From: JASMHC01 sp042092935
Lineage (GTDB): Bacteria; Pseudomonadota; Alphaproteobacteria; Rhodobacterales; Rhodobacteraceae
Length of the DNA: 64,000 nt
Assembly (NCBI GenBank): GCA_042092935.1
Contig: JBELFK010000001.1
Coordinates: 1-64,000 of the forward strand
Direction of reading: 5' to 3'
Made by a program: the position numbers and the translations under genes. The notes under the pieces are model-generated. The model did not search any database and was not told the origin of the DNA. It was given only the letters and a program-made list of their open reading frames with translations. Of this stretch, positions 33,457 to 42,725 are shown in pieces. Each line of letters begins with the position of its first letter. Position 1 is the first letter of the stretch.

Positions 33457-36400
33457 TCAGGCTCGTGCTTTCTTTCTTGGGCGAAACAGGATTTCACCGA
33501 CCAGCCACGCGATAAGCGCAAGCACCAGCGCTCCGGCGGCAAAGACGCCAAAGGCGATGGGAACCGAGGTGACCTGCCCGAGCATTGGCAGCAGTGCGAC
33601 CATCGTGTCGGGCATCGCGCCGCTGAAGATCACGCTGCCAAGGGTGACAAGCCCCCACGCCAGCATGGCCAGTGTTGTAACCTGGACCAGCATTTTCGGC
33701 ATCCGTGCCTTTGAGCCGGTCGCCATCATCCGTCTAAAGGCCACGAATTCAGTCAAAACGTCGCGCTGGATGGCGATCAACGACGGCACGACGATCAACA
33801 CAAGGATCATCCCGAAACCAAGGCCAAAGACCAGCGTGATGACGGTCGGTTTTAGGAACTCGGCCTGCGCGGACGGCTCAAACAGCAAGGGGGCAAGCCC
33901 GAGGATCGTTGTCAGGGTCGTCAGCAAAACGGGCCGCAAACGGTCGGATGCGCCATCGATGATCGACGGGATCAACCCGCGATCCTCGGCGTATTCGTCG
34001 ATGGTGGTGACCAGCACAATCGAGTCATTGATGATGATCCCTGTCATGCCCAGCAGACCGACCACGGAAAACAGCGACAGCGGCACGCCCATCACACCGT
34101 GGCCGTAGATCGCGCCGATCAACCCAAAGGGAATAACCGACATCACCACAAGCGGCCGTGTCCAGCTTGAAAAGACCCAAGCCAGCACAAGGTAGATGCC
34201 AAGCAAGCACAGGATCAGACCCGTCAGCGCATCGCTGAGAAAGCTGCGCTCTTGCTCGGCCAGACCGGACATGCGCCAGTCGACCTGATACTTTTCGGCG
34301 ATTTCGGGTAGGATCGTGTTTTCAAGCGCCTCGGTGATTTCATTGGCCATTTCGGCGTCTTCTTCATCGATGTCGCCGGTCACCGAAATCAACCGAACAC
34401 CGTTTTCGCGCAGCACGGTGGAAAAGCCCGAGCGTGTCTCGACCGTTACAATATCGGCGAGCGGCACATAGCCCCCCTGAGGCTTGCGCATTTGGGTGCG
34501 ATCAAGGAAATCCGCGGTCAGCTCATCGGTGGGAAGCTCAACCACAATCGAGGCGCTGCGGCCTTCAACCGGATAGGTCGCGGCCTCGACACCGCCGAGA
34601 CGGTCCCTGAGCGAACGGCCCAGCGCGTCGATTGTAAAGCCCAGCGCCTGCCCCTTTGGCGTCAGTTCGAGCACAAGCTCGTCTTTGTCATAGGCCAGAT
34701 TGTCTTCGACGGCTGTGACCTCGGGATATTGCAGCAACGCCTCTTGCAGGGCGTTTGAGGCCGCCTTCAGGACGCTTGCATTCACACCCATCAACTGCAC
34801 ATCCAACGCATCCCCCCCCGGACCGGCGCGGCCGCCACGGAAGGTCACGGTTTCGGTGCGGGGCACTTGCTGAACCTCGGCCTGCAATTGGGACACAAAG
34901 GTGAAGCTGGTGTAGGGCCGCAGGTCGGGGTCGATCAATTCGACGGTGATCGCGCCCAGCAAATCGGCGTCTTTATCACCTGCCCCCGCCAAGCCACGGC
35001 CTGCGTTGCCGCCGATCTGGGCAACGACGTAGCTGATCGGATTGACGCCATGTTCGGCCTCGAGCCGCTCGCCCACGGTCTCAATCGCGCGCTGCATTTC
35101 CAGCATCATCGCGTAGGTGTCGTCACGGCTGGCGCCATTGGCCATCGCGAAGTTGCCGGTCACCGAGCCGCGTTCGGGGGCGCTAAAGAAACGCCACTGG
35201 ACCTTGCCGGTGAATATCCCGCTGACTTGCAGCATCAGCAGAAAGATTGCAGCCGCCATCACCGGATAGCGCAGGAAGATGATTGCGGTCATGACGCGGC
35301 GAAAGATCACCTGGCGGAACCAGCGGAAGCCACGGTTCACAACGCGGGATGGTAGATCATACCAATGTTCCTTGGCTGTATGCTTCAGGGCGTGGGCCAT
35401 GTGATTTGGCAGGATCAAAAAGCATTCGATCAGCGACGCCGCCAGAACGGCGATCACCGTAAAGGGGATGTCCGAGATCAGATCGCCAAACCGCCCGCCG
35501 ACCGAGGTCAGCGCAAAGAAGGCAATGATCGTCGTCAGCGTGGCCGAAAACACCGGCAGCGCCATGCGTTTGGCGGCGCGCTCAGCGGCCTGAACGGGAT
35601 GCTCGCCCAGACGTCGCGCCCTGAAGTCGGCGTGTTCGCCAACCACGATGGCGTCGTCCACCACGATCCCCAGTGTGATAATCAGCGCAAAGATCGAAAT
35701 GACGTTAAAGGTCAGCCCGGCGAAATACATGATCGAGACCGTGGCAAACATCGCCACCGGAATGCCTGCCGCGACCCAAAGCGCCGTTCTGGCGTTGAGA
35801 AACAGGAACAACAGCAACAGGACCAGCCCGAGACCCATCAGGCCGTTTTGGATCAGAATGTCCAAACGCGCCGATATTGTTTCGGCGCGGGTGTTTATCA
35901 GCTCGATTTTGCCGCCGGCGGGCAATAGCCCTTCCATTTCGGCGGCCAATTTCTCGACGGTTTCCTGAATCGCGATGGCGTCCCCTGCCGAGGATCGCTG
36001 GACATTGAGGAAGACCGCCGCATCTTCGCCAACGTAGTAGCTGACATTGCGATCGATGCCCTCGGTGCGGACCGTGGCGACATCGCCGACGGTCAGCTTG
36101 GTGCCGTCAGCGGCAAGACGAAGCACGACCTCTTCGATCTGATCGGCGGTGCGTTTTTCAACGCCGGTGCGCACACGGGCATTCGCGCCCGTCACGTCGC
36201 CTGCGGGGTCGGCGTCGACCTCTTCGGCGATGGCGCTGGCAATCTGGCTGAGGGTAATGTCGTTGCGGATCAAACTGGCCGAGGTGACTTCGACGACGGT
36301 TCTTGGCGCGACAACGCCGCGGACCGTGGTGCGCGTGACCCCTTGGGCGAACAGTTTGATGACCATCTCGTCGGCAAAGCGGGCCAATTGTTCGACCGCT

Positions 36401-36858
36401 ACGGGACCAGTGATGACAACATCGGTGACCGGATCACGCCAGTTGCCGCGCGACACCCGAGGGTCTTCGACCTCGGTCGGCAGGTTGCCGATTGCGTCAA
36501 CCGCCCCCTGCACATCATCCGAGGCGCGCGACATATCCCAGCCGGGTTCAAACTCGAGCCGGATCGAGGCCCGCCCCTCGCTTGAAGTTGCGGTGCTCGA
36601 GGCCACGCCCTCGACCGCCAGCAACGCCGGTTCGACAATCTGCACAATCGCCGAGTCCACGTCCTCGGCCCCAGCGCCAGACCATGTGTAGGTGACCGCA
36701 ACCGTATCGACGACCACATCGGGAAAGAATTGCGACCGCATTTTGGGCAAGGTCGTCAGACCGGCTGCGATCAGCACAACCAACAGCAGGTTGGCGATGG
36801 TGCCGTGGCGCGTGAAATAGGCCAAAAGCCCCTTGGAGTCATTGAAGGTTCGCGCCAT
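33457..36858 (-). CDS. RND-family efflux permease (AcrB/MMPL-type HAE superfamily)
   Basis: A 1133-residue inner-membrane RND pump with 12 helices and two large periplasmic loops (about residues 35-330 and 560-860). The N-terminus LAYFTRHGTIANLLLVVLIAAGL and the central IFALIITLGIVVDDAIVVGEH, which carries the proton-relay aspartates of helix 4, are typical of the broader AcrB/CusA-like group. Substrates cannot be deduced. It lies 3 bp after its adaptor gene and forms a two-gene operon; no outer-membrane TolC-type gene is in the window. Confidence 0.93.
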   Translation of the reverse strand: MARTFNDSKGLLAYFTRHGTIANLLLVVLIAAGLTTLPKMRSQFFPDVVVDTVAVTYTWSGAGAEDVDSAIVQIVEPALLAVEGVASSTATSSEGRASIRLEFEPGWDMSRASDDVQGAVDAIGNLPTEVEDPRVSRGNWRDPVTDVVITGPVAVEQLARFADEMVIKLFAQGVTRTTVRGVVAPRTVVEVTSASLIRNDITLSQIASAIAEEVDADPAGDVTGANARVRTGVEKRTADQIEEVVLRLAADGTKLTVGDVATVRTEGIDRNVSYYVGEDAAVFLNVQRSSAGDAIAIQETVEKLAAEMEGLLPAGGKIELINTRAETISARLDILIQNGLMGLGLVLLLLFLFLNARTALWVAAGIPVAMFATVSIMYFAGLTFNVISIFALIITLGIVVDDAIVVGEHADFRARRLGEHPVQAAERAAKRMALPVFSATLTTIIAFFALTSVGGRFGDLISDIPFTVIAVLAASLIECFLILPNHMAHALKHTAKEHWYDLPSRVVNRGFRWFRQVIFRRVMTAIIFLRYPVMAAAIFLLMLQVSGIFTGKVQWRFFSAPERGSVTGNFAMANGASRDDTYAMMLEMQRAIETVGERLEAEHGVNPISYVVAQIGGNAGRGLAGAGDKDADLLGAITVELIDPDLRPYTSFTFVSQLQAEVQQVPRTETVTFRGGRAGPGGDALDVQLMGVNASVLKAASNALQEALLQYPEVTAVEDNLAYDKDELVLELTPKGQALGFTIDALGRSLRDRLGGVEAATYPVEGRSASIVVELPTDELTADFLDRTQMRKPQGGYVPLADIVTVETRSGFSTVLRENGVRLISVTGDIDEEDAEMANEITEALENTILPEIAEKYQVDWRMSGLAEQERSFLSDALTGLILCLLGIYLVLAWVFSSWTRPLVVMSVIPFGLIGAIYGHGVMGVPLSLFSVVGLLGMTGIIINDSIVLVTTIDEYAEDRGLIPSIIDGASDRLRPVLLTTLTTILGLAPLLFEPSAQAEFLKPTVITLVFGLGFGMILVLIVVPSLIAIQRDVLTEFVAFRRMMATGSKARMPKMLVQVTTLAMLAWGLVTLGSVIFSGAMPDTMVALLPMLGQVTSVPIAFGVFAAGALVLALIAWLVGEILFRPRKKARA

Positions 36859-36861
36859 TGC

Positions 36862-38427
36862 CTAGTTCCTCATCCGGCTTTCAAGCCGTTCAACCATCGC
36901 CTTGGGCACCTCGGGTTGTTGCAACATGCCAAGGAACCGTTCTTTCGCGTTCGCCGGCATTCCGGGGTTGGCGTTGATCGCGTCGATCAGCTTTTGACGG
37001 CGCTCGTCGCTGAGGGCGATCATTTCGCCGTCGCCCTGCCCCTGGCCACCGCCCTGACCGCCACCGGGGCGACCGGATCCGCCACTGCCCTGCCCTGCTT
37101 GCGGTCGATCCGCAACGGGTTGCTGACGCTCGCTACTGGCGGCAATGGCGTCGGCCTCGGCTTGTTCAAGCACGCGGACACCAATGCCAGCCCCCAACAA
37201 CGGGGTGCGCTCGGCCACGATTTGTTTGCCGTCAAGCCCGTCGGATTTAATCAGAACGTCGTCGCCCTGCCGCCGCACCAATTCCACGTCGATGGATTGC
37301 AAACGCCCGTCTTCATCGACCGAGAGGATCGCGCCGTCGCTGCCATAGGCCGACGCGGGCAAGCGCGTGACGTTGTCAACTGCGGGCTCCTGCACGCTCA
37401 CGGCCACGAAATCCCCCGGCTTCAAACCAATGGCCGTATCGATAAAGGCGTAAACCAAACGGCCGGTTTGGCCTTCGCCCACGGCTGCGCTGTCGCGATC
37501 GATGCGGCCCTTGCTGACCAGTTCGACGCCGCCAACGTCCAGCTTGACGTCAACCGGTGCCTTGCGAATAGCACCGTCCGGCCCAAGCAACCGCGCATAT
37601 TGCGCCGTTGAAATACGAAATGAAACCTCCAGACTGTCGGGGTCAATCAGTTCGCCCAGCTTCTCATTTGTCGAGACCAGCCGGCCCTCGACCACATTCA
37701 CGCCGCTGAGGCTACCGGAAAATCCGGCGGTGATTTGGGTTGCCGCCAAGGCGCGTTCCGCCTCGGCCAAGGCGATGTTCTGGCGGGCCATGCGTGTTTG
37801 CGCCTGATCGACGCGGGCTTCGGCATTGGCAAGCGATTGGCGCTTTCCAAGCACAGCGGCCCGCGCGCTCGAGGCTGTCAGTTCTGAGGTCTCGACCGCC
37901 GCTTCGGTCACGACGCCGCGTTCACGCAGGTCGATCTGACGTTCCAACGCGCGGTCGCGCAGTTCGGACTGCTCTTGCGAGGCTGCAAGCTCGTCGGTGG
38001 CAAGTTCCAACGCCCGTTTGGCGTCGCGCACCTCGGCCTCGGCGTCCAGCATGTCGGCTTTGACGCGCGCCAGTTGCGCCTCGGCGTCAAGCGGATCGAC
38101 CGTGGCCAAAAGCTGCCCGCCGGTGACCGAGCCGCCGTCCTGAAACACGGGCGACAGATAGACCAAACGGCCGCCGCTTTCGGCGCGGATTTCCAGCGTG
38201 CGCGTGCTGCTGACCTCGCCAAAGGCGGTCAGGATGGGGGCAATGGTTTCGGCTTTGGCGGTGACCACGTTGACAGCAAACACCCGCTCGCGCGCAGGGG
38301 GCCGGAACCCGTCGCGCGACTGGGCAGTTTGCGCCGCGTCAAAGATGGTTTTTGCCGCAACAGCAAGCAATCCGACGGTCAGTGCAAACAAGAAAAGACC
38401 CGTCAGGCTTTGGCGCAAAAACTTCAT
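36862..38427 (-). CDS. RND efflux periplasmic adaptor (HlyD/MFP family)
   Basis: A 521-residue membrane-fusion protein. An N-terminal helix (about 8-26) anchors it; the lipoyl/barrel-sandwich halves lie around 65-110 and 220-250, with an alpha-helical hairpin between (about 110-215, rich in heptads). Unusually, the C-terminus adds a Gly-rich low-complexity stretch (about 445-472, GGSGRPGGGQGGGQGQGDGE) and then a ~50-residue helical tail. It drives the adjacent RND permease; its promoter should lie in 38428-38510. Confidence 0.9.
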   Translation of the reverse strand: MKFLRQSLTGLFLFALTVGLLAVAAKTIFDAAQTAQSRDGFRPPARERVFAVNVVTAKAETIAPILTAFGEVSSTRTLEIRAESGGRLVYLSPVFQDGGSVTGGQLLATVDPLDAEAQLARVKADMLDAEAEVRDAKRALELATDELAASQEQSELRDRALERQIDLRERGVVTEAAVETSELTASSARAAVLGKRQSLANAEARVDQAQTRMARQNIALAEAERALAATQITAGFSGSLSGVNVVEGRLVSTNEKLGELIDPDSLEVSFRISTAQYARLLGPDGAIRKAPVDVKLDVGGVELVSKGRIDRDSAAVGEGQTGRLVYAFIDTAIGLKPGDFVAVSVQEPAVDNVTRLPASAYGSDGAILSVDEDGRLQSIDVELVRRQGDDVLIKSDGLDGKQIVAERTPLLGAGIGVRVLEQAEADAIAASSERQQPVADRPQAGQGSGGSGRPGGGQGGGQGQGDGEMIALSDERRQKLIDAINANPGMPANAKERFLGMLQQPEVPKAMVERLESRMRN

Positions 38428-38510
38428 TTATCAACCTTTCAAGCGGCCCGTTTTGGACCGTCACACCAAAGCGACAGTCACCTCACTTACGCATGATACG
38501 CAACACGAGA

Positions 38511-39053
38511 TCATTTCCGTCGCAGTTTTTCCTCTAATCGCGGAAAAATCTCGACAAAGTTACAAGGCAAGTGACGATAATCGAGCTGATGCACCAGAAT
38601 CTCGTCCCATGCGTCCTTGCATGCCCCCGGGCTGCCGGGCAGTGCAAACAGATAGGTGCCTTGGGCGACACCGCCCGTCGCGCGGCTTTGAACGGCGCTG
38701 GTGCCGATCTTTTTCATCGAAACGATTGTGAACACAGTCGAAAAAGCCTCGATCTCTTTCTCGTAGACGTCACGATGGGCTTCCACGCTGACATCGCGCC
38801 CCGTCAGACCCGTGCCGCCGGTTGTCAGGACGACATCGACCTCTTTATCCGCGCTCCACTGGCGCAGTTTGGCGGCGATGTCGTGACGCTCGTCCGGGAT
38901 GATGTCGCGATGCGCAACCACATGGCCGGCGGCCTCAATCCGATCGACAAGCACCTGACCCGAACGGTCTTCGGCGAGGGACCGGCTGTCCGAGACCGTC
39001 AGAACGGCAATGCGGACGGGGACAAAGGGTTTGGAGTCGTCAAATTTCGGCAT
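38511..39053 (-). CDS. moaB: Molybdenum cofactor biosynthesis protein B
   Basis: A 180-residue MoaB/Mog-like protein that adenylylates molybdopterin or binds it in molybdenum cofactor assembly. VRIAVLTVSDSRS, LTTGGTGLTGRDV and FALPGSPGACKDAWDEIL are the conserved substrate-binding blocks. moaE and moaD lie 12 kb away in the same window but not in one operon. It is 7 bp downstream of the uracil-DNA glycosylase-like gene. Confidence 0.95.
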   Translation of the reverse strand: MPKFDDSKPFVPVRIAVLTVSDSRSLAEDRSGQVLVDRIEAAGHVVAHRDIIPDERHDIAAKLRQWSADKEVDVVLTTGGTGLTGRDVSVEAHRDVYEKEIEAFSTVFTIVSMKKIGTSAVQSRATGGVAQGTYLFALPGSPGACKDAWDEILVHQLDYRHLPCNFVEIFPRLEEKLRRK

Positions 39054-39060
39054 TGGACCC

Positions 39061-39840
39061 TCAGGACATCTCTCTCAAACGGGCTTGAAGCGACAGCAGG
39101 TGGCCCCAGGCATCGCGTTTGGAATGGGGATTGCGGAGCAAATATTCGGGATCATTCATCGGCAATGCAGGAATGCCGTTTACGTCTTTCCACTGGCCCC
39201 GCAGCCGCGTCATGCCGCGCTGGCCCAACAGCGCCTGACACGCCACGCCGCCCATCAGAACGATGAGATCGGGTTTGGCCAAGGCGATGTGGCGCTCAAG
39301 AAACGGGCGCATCATGGCAATTTCTTCGGACTTGGGGTCGCGGTTGCGCGGCGGTCTCCACGGCAGGGCCGTCGTCAGATAAACACCCGCAGCCCCGTCT
39401 GCCGACCGCGCCATGGCGATTGCGGCAAACATCTTGTCCAGCAGTGCCCCTGCGCGTCCGGCGAAGGGCAGACCCTGCAAATCATCCTCGCGGCTTGGGA
39501 ACTCGCCGATGACCATAACCCTTGCCGAGGGCGATCCATCGGCGAACACGAGGTTATGCGCCCCACGTTGCAACTCGCAATGGGGGAAGCCCGCGACCGC
39601 GGATTTCAAAGCCTCAAGGCTTGTTGCATTGGCCGCCGAAGTCTTGGCAATCGCGACCGGATCGATGTCTGGGGCAACAACTGGTGCAACCGGCGCTGGT
39701 TGCGTGGGTTTTTGAGCGGGTGGTTTAACGTCAAGCGCGAACCGATCAACCGGCGTTTCAGAAATCGCCTCGGTCACGCCCAGTTCAACCTGCCACTCGA
39801 GCAGGGTACGCGCTGTCCAATAATCGATCTGCGAATCCAT
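39061..39840 (-). CDS. Family-4-type uracil-DNA glycosylase homologue with altered motifs
   Basis: A 259-residue protein of the family-4 uracil-DNA glycosylase fold: an N-terminal ~85-residue Pro/Ala-rich extension, then GEFPSRED (112-119), LPFAGRAGALLDKM, PWRPPRNRDP and RLRGQW. Family-4 enzymes carry four cysteines for a 4Fe-4S cluster and use GEAPGxxE and HPAYLLR. Here only one cluster cysteine (C88) remains; the others are Phe, Trp (W161) and Met. The motif-2 histidine is Asp (NDPEYLLRNP, D230). It may be inactive, changed in specificity or part of an Fe-S-free subgroup. The ATG at 39840 is preferred over TTG at 39846. Confidence 0.85.
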   Translation of the reverse strand: MDSQIDYWTARTLLEWQVELGVTEAISETPVDRFALDVKPPAQKPTQPAPVAPVVAPDIDPVAIAKTSAANATSLEALKSAVAGFPHCELQRGAHNLVFADGSPSARVMVIGEFPSREDDLQGLPFAGRAGALLDKMFAAIAMARSADGAAGVYLTTALPWRPPRNRDPKSEEIAMMRPFLERHIALAKPDLIVLMGGVACQALLGQRGMTRLRGQWKDVNGIPALPMNDPEYLLRNPHSKRDAWGHLLSLQARLREMS

Positions 39841-39897
39841 ACGCAAAGGCTACCGCGCATCTCAGGTGGGTAAAAGCAAAAGCGAAAGATGCCACAG

Positions 39898-39927
39898 AGG
39901 ATTGCACTGGCTTTTAGGCCCAATCCT
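39898..39927. promoter_or_regulatory. Possible hairpin upstream of pyrB
   Basis: aggattg (39898-39904) and caatcct (39921-39927) can pair across 16 bases, in the 190-bp spacer between divergent genes and about 100 bp before pyrB. It is a candidate leader hairpin or operator; nothing more can be said. Confidence 0.3.
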
Positions 39928-40030
39928 GCACCAAGGCCATTTTTCAGCGAAATTCAGACCCGATCAAACCAAGCCCGCTTGCCCCGACGCGGCAGGCTTC
40001 CTATAAGCGACCGAAATCCGAGGAGACGCC

Positions 40031-40978
40031 ATGACATTCCGGCAAAAGCACCTCTTGGGCATTGAACCCCTCCATCCGACAGAAATTACGACGATTCTGG
40101 ATTTGGCAGACACATATGCCGATCTCAATCGCCAGGGCCGTGGACATACGGATGCGCTTGCCGGTCTGACCCAGATTAACATGTTCTTTGAGAATTCGAC
40201 CCGCACGCAGGCGAGTTTCGAATTGGCGGGCAAGCGGCTTGGTGCGGACGTCATGAACATGGCAATGCAGGCCAGCTCGATCAAAAAGGGCGAAACGCTG
40301 ATCGATACCGCCGTCACGCTGAACGCGATGCATCCTGATCTTCTCGTTGTCAGGCACCCGCATAGCGGCGCGGTCGATCTGTTGTCGCAAAAAGTGAATT
40401 GCGCGGTTTTGAACGCCGGCGACGGAGGCCACGAGCATCCGACCCAAGCGCTGCTTGATGCGTTGACCATTCGCCGACGCAAGGGGCGTTTGCATCGTCT
40501 CAACATCGCGATTTGCGGCGACATTGCCCATTCGCGCGTGGCCCGCAGCAACATCATGCTGCTGGGCAAGATGGAGAACCGCATCCGCCTGATTGGCCCG
40601 CCCACGTTATTGCCGTCGCAATTCGCCGAATTTGGCTGCGAGATCTACGACGACATGCGCGAAGGCCTTGCGGACGTGGACGTCGTGATGATGCTGCGCC
40701 TCCAGCGCGAGCGCATGGACGGCGGGTTCATACCGTCTGAGCGCGAGTATTTCTATCGCTACGGTCTGGATGCGGAAAAGCTGGCTAGCGCCAAGGACGA
40801 CGCCATCGTCATGCACCCCGGCCCGATGAACCGAGGCGTCGAAATCGACGGCGACATCGCAGACGACGTCAAGCGGTCGGTGATTCAGGAGCAGGTCGAA
40901 ATGGGCGTGGCTGTACGCATGGCCGCCATGGATCTGCTGGCGCAGAACCTGCGCGAAACGCGCGGCGAAAGGAACTGA
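40031..40978 (+). CDS. pyrB: Aspartate carbamoyltransferase catalytic subunit
   Basis: A 315-residue enzyme making carbamoyl-aspartate in pyrimidine synthesis. FFENSTRTQASFELAGKRLGA is the carbamoyl-phosphate loop, and HPDLLVVRHPHSGA and HPTQALLD complete the site. In bacteria with this PyrB class the enzyme assembles with a DHOase-like partner, and a defective dihydroorotase gene follows one gene later. gagga precedes the ATG. First gene of the pyrB-PH-pyrX-plsY run. Confidence 0.96.
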   Translation: MTFRQKHLLGIEPLHPTEITTILDLADTYADLNRQGRGHTDALAGLTQINMFFENSTRTQASFELAGKRLGADVMNMAMQASSIKKGETLIDTAVTLNAMHPDLLVVRHPHSGAVDLLSQKVNCAVLNAGDGGHEHPTQALLDALTIRRRKGRLHRLNIAICGDIAHSRVARSNIMLLGKMENRIRLIGPPTLLPSQFAEFGCEIYDDMREGLADVDVVMMLRLQRERMDGGFIPSEREYFYRYGLDAEKLASAKDDAIVMHPGPMNRGVEIDGDIADDVKRSVIQEQVEMGVAVRMAAMDLLAQNLRETRGERN

Positions 40979-40979
40979 C

Positions 40980-41420
40980 ATGGATGAAAGCTACCAGCTT
41001 ACCTCTACAACCGACCTAAACGCGGGCGAGGACATCGTGCAGAGCTTCTCGGCAGATCGCGCGACCTACTGGCGTGACCACGCATGGATGGCGGCGGTGG
41101 CTATGGCGGCGGGGATGGTGATCCTTTGGGCCATTGGCAATCCGCATGTCTGGACCGGCGCCATTGGCGGCCTGGCGGCTATTGCGATCCGTGGGTTTTA
41201 CATCGCTTCGGACGAATTGAACGTGCGTTGGGATATGACGAACGAGCGGCTATTGGGGCCACAAACCCGCATTGTGCCGCTGGAAAGCATCAAGGACGTG
41301 CGCACCATTGCGAATTCCGTTCAGGTCATCACGACCACCGGCGACAAATATCTGCTCAAGTACCAGGCAGATCGCCAGGCGACCAAGGCGGCGATTTTGG
41401 CAGCGGCTGGAAAAGCGTAG
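40980..41420 (+). CDS. Bacterial PH-domain membrane protein
   Basis: A 146-residue protein with two transmembrane helices (about residues 35-55 and 57-75) followed by a small bacterial pleckstrin-homology-like domain (NERLLGPQTRIVPLESIKDVRTIANSVQVITTTGDKYLLKYQ). Function unknown. The ATG begins one base after the pyrB stop, and pyrX follows 12 bp later, so it is embedded in the pyrimidine operon; whether it contributes to that pathway is unknown. Confidence 0.85.
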   Translation: MDESYQLTSTTDLNAGEDIVQSFSADRATYWRDHAWMAAVAMAAGMVILWAIGNPHVWTGAIGGLAAIAIRGFYIASDELNVRWDMTNERLLGPQTRIVPLESIKDVRTIANSVQVITTTGDKYLLKYQADRQATKAAILAAAGKA

Positions 41421-41432
41421 GAAAGGGCTGGA

Positions 41433-42722
41433 ATGACGACGCTATTTGAGAACGCGCGCCTGATTGATCCCGAGGCGCAGACCGACGGCAAGGGTGCGGT
41501 TTTGGTCGCGCAGGGCAAGATTTCCGCCGTGTTTGGCAAGGACGCCGATCTGAGTGCGGCGCGTGCCTCGGCGGACAGTGTCGTTGACTGCAACGGCAAG
41601 ACCCTCGCCCCCGGGCTTGTCGATATTGGCGTCAAGATTTGCGAACCAGGTGAGCGGCATAAAGAGAGCTTCCGCTCGGCCGGTCTTGCCGCCGCCGCCG
41701 GCGGCGTCACGACGATCGTGACCCGACCCGACACCATTCCGGCAATCGACACGCCTGAGACACTCGAATTTGTCACGCGGCGGGCGCAAGAGGCGGCCCC
41801 TGTCAACGTGCGGACCATGGCGGCTTTGACCAAGGGACGCGCGGGTCAGGAAATGACTGAACTTGGTTTTCTCAAGGACGCGGGGGCCGTGGCGTTTACC
41901 GACGGCGACCGCGTGATCGAGCGCACCAAGGTTATCAGCCGCGCCATGACCTATGCGAAAAGCCTGGACGCTTTGATCGTGTCGCACCCCCAAGACCCTG
42001 GGCTGTCGGACGGGGCCGCGACCACCTCGGGGAAGTTTGCCGCCCTCAAAGGCCTGCCATCGGTCAACCCCATGGCCGAGCGTATGGGATTGGACCGAGA
42101 CATTGCCCTCGTTGAAATGACCGGCGTCAAATACCACGCCGACCAGATCACCACCCTGCGCGCACTTCCGGCGCTTGAGCGGGCCAAGGCCAACGGGTTT
42201 GACATCACCGCAGGCGTTTCGATCCATCATCTGACGCTGAACGAACTTGACGTGGCGGACTATCGGACCTTCTTCAAGGTCAAGCCCCCGCTGCGGTCCG
42301 AAGACGACCGGCTGGCCTGCATTCAAGCGGTGGCCGATGGGTTGATCGACATCGTTTGCTCGATGCACACGCCGCAGGACGAGGAAAGCAAACGCCTGCC
42401 GTTTCAAGAGGCCGCAAGCGGGGCCGTTGGTCTTGAAACCTTGCTGCCGGCCGCGCTGCGACTTTATCACAACGATCAATTGACCCTGCCCCAGTTGTTC
42501 CGCGCCATGTCTCTCAACCCAGCCAAACGCTTTGGGCTTGAGGGCGGACGGTTGGCCGTCGGGGCCGCCGCGGATTTTGTTTTGTTTGACCCTGACACGC
42601 CTTTTGTGCTGGACCGGACCAAGCTCAACTCAAAGTCCAAGAACACGCCGTTTGACGGGGCTCGCCTGCAAGGTAAAGTGCTTGGAACCTGGGTAAACGG
42701 CAAACGCGTTTTCGGAGGCTAG
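41433..42722 (+). CDS. pyrX: Inactive dihydroorotase-like protein (PyrX)
   Basis: A 429-residue protein of the dihydroorotase type I fold lacking the metal site. The canonical D-x-H-x-H reads D64-I-G-V-K68, so both histidines are gone; the catalytic TDH region reads SMH, with the aspartate replaced by M311; H185 and H265/H266 remain. Such pseudo-dihydroorotases (PyrC'/PyrX, known from Pseudomonas) do not catalyse the reaction but are needed to assemble the PyrB dodecamer. Position behind pyrB supports that role. An active PyrC must be encoded elsewhere. Confidence 0.88.
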   Translation: MTTLFENARLIDPEAQTDGKGAVLVAQGKISAVFGKDADLSAARASADSVVDCNGKTLAPGLVDIGVKICEPGERHKESFRSAGLAAAAGGVTTIVTRPDTIPAIDTPETLEFVTRRAQEAAPVNVRTMAALTKGRAGQEMTELGFLKDAGAVAFTDGDRVIERTKVISRAMTYAKSLDALIVSHPQDPGLSDGAATTSGKFAALKGLPSVNPMAERMGLDRDIALVEMTGVKYHADQITTLRALPALERAKANGFDITAGVSIHHLTLNELDVADYRTFFKVKPPLRSEDDRLACIQAVADGLIDIVCSMHTPQDEESKRLPFQEAASGAVGLETLLPAALRLYHNDQLTLPQLFRAMSLNPAKRFGLEGGRLAVGAAADFVLFDPDTPFVLDRTKLNSKSKNTPFDGARLQGKVLGTWVNGKRVFGG

Positions 42723-42725
42723 ACG

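Noticed and set aside
41433..42722. Active dihydroorotase (PyrC)
   Set aside because: Both metal-site histidines and the catalytic aspartate are replaced, so the normal enzymatic call is not supported.
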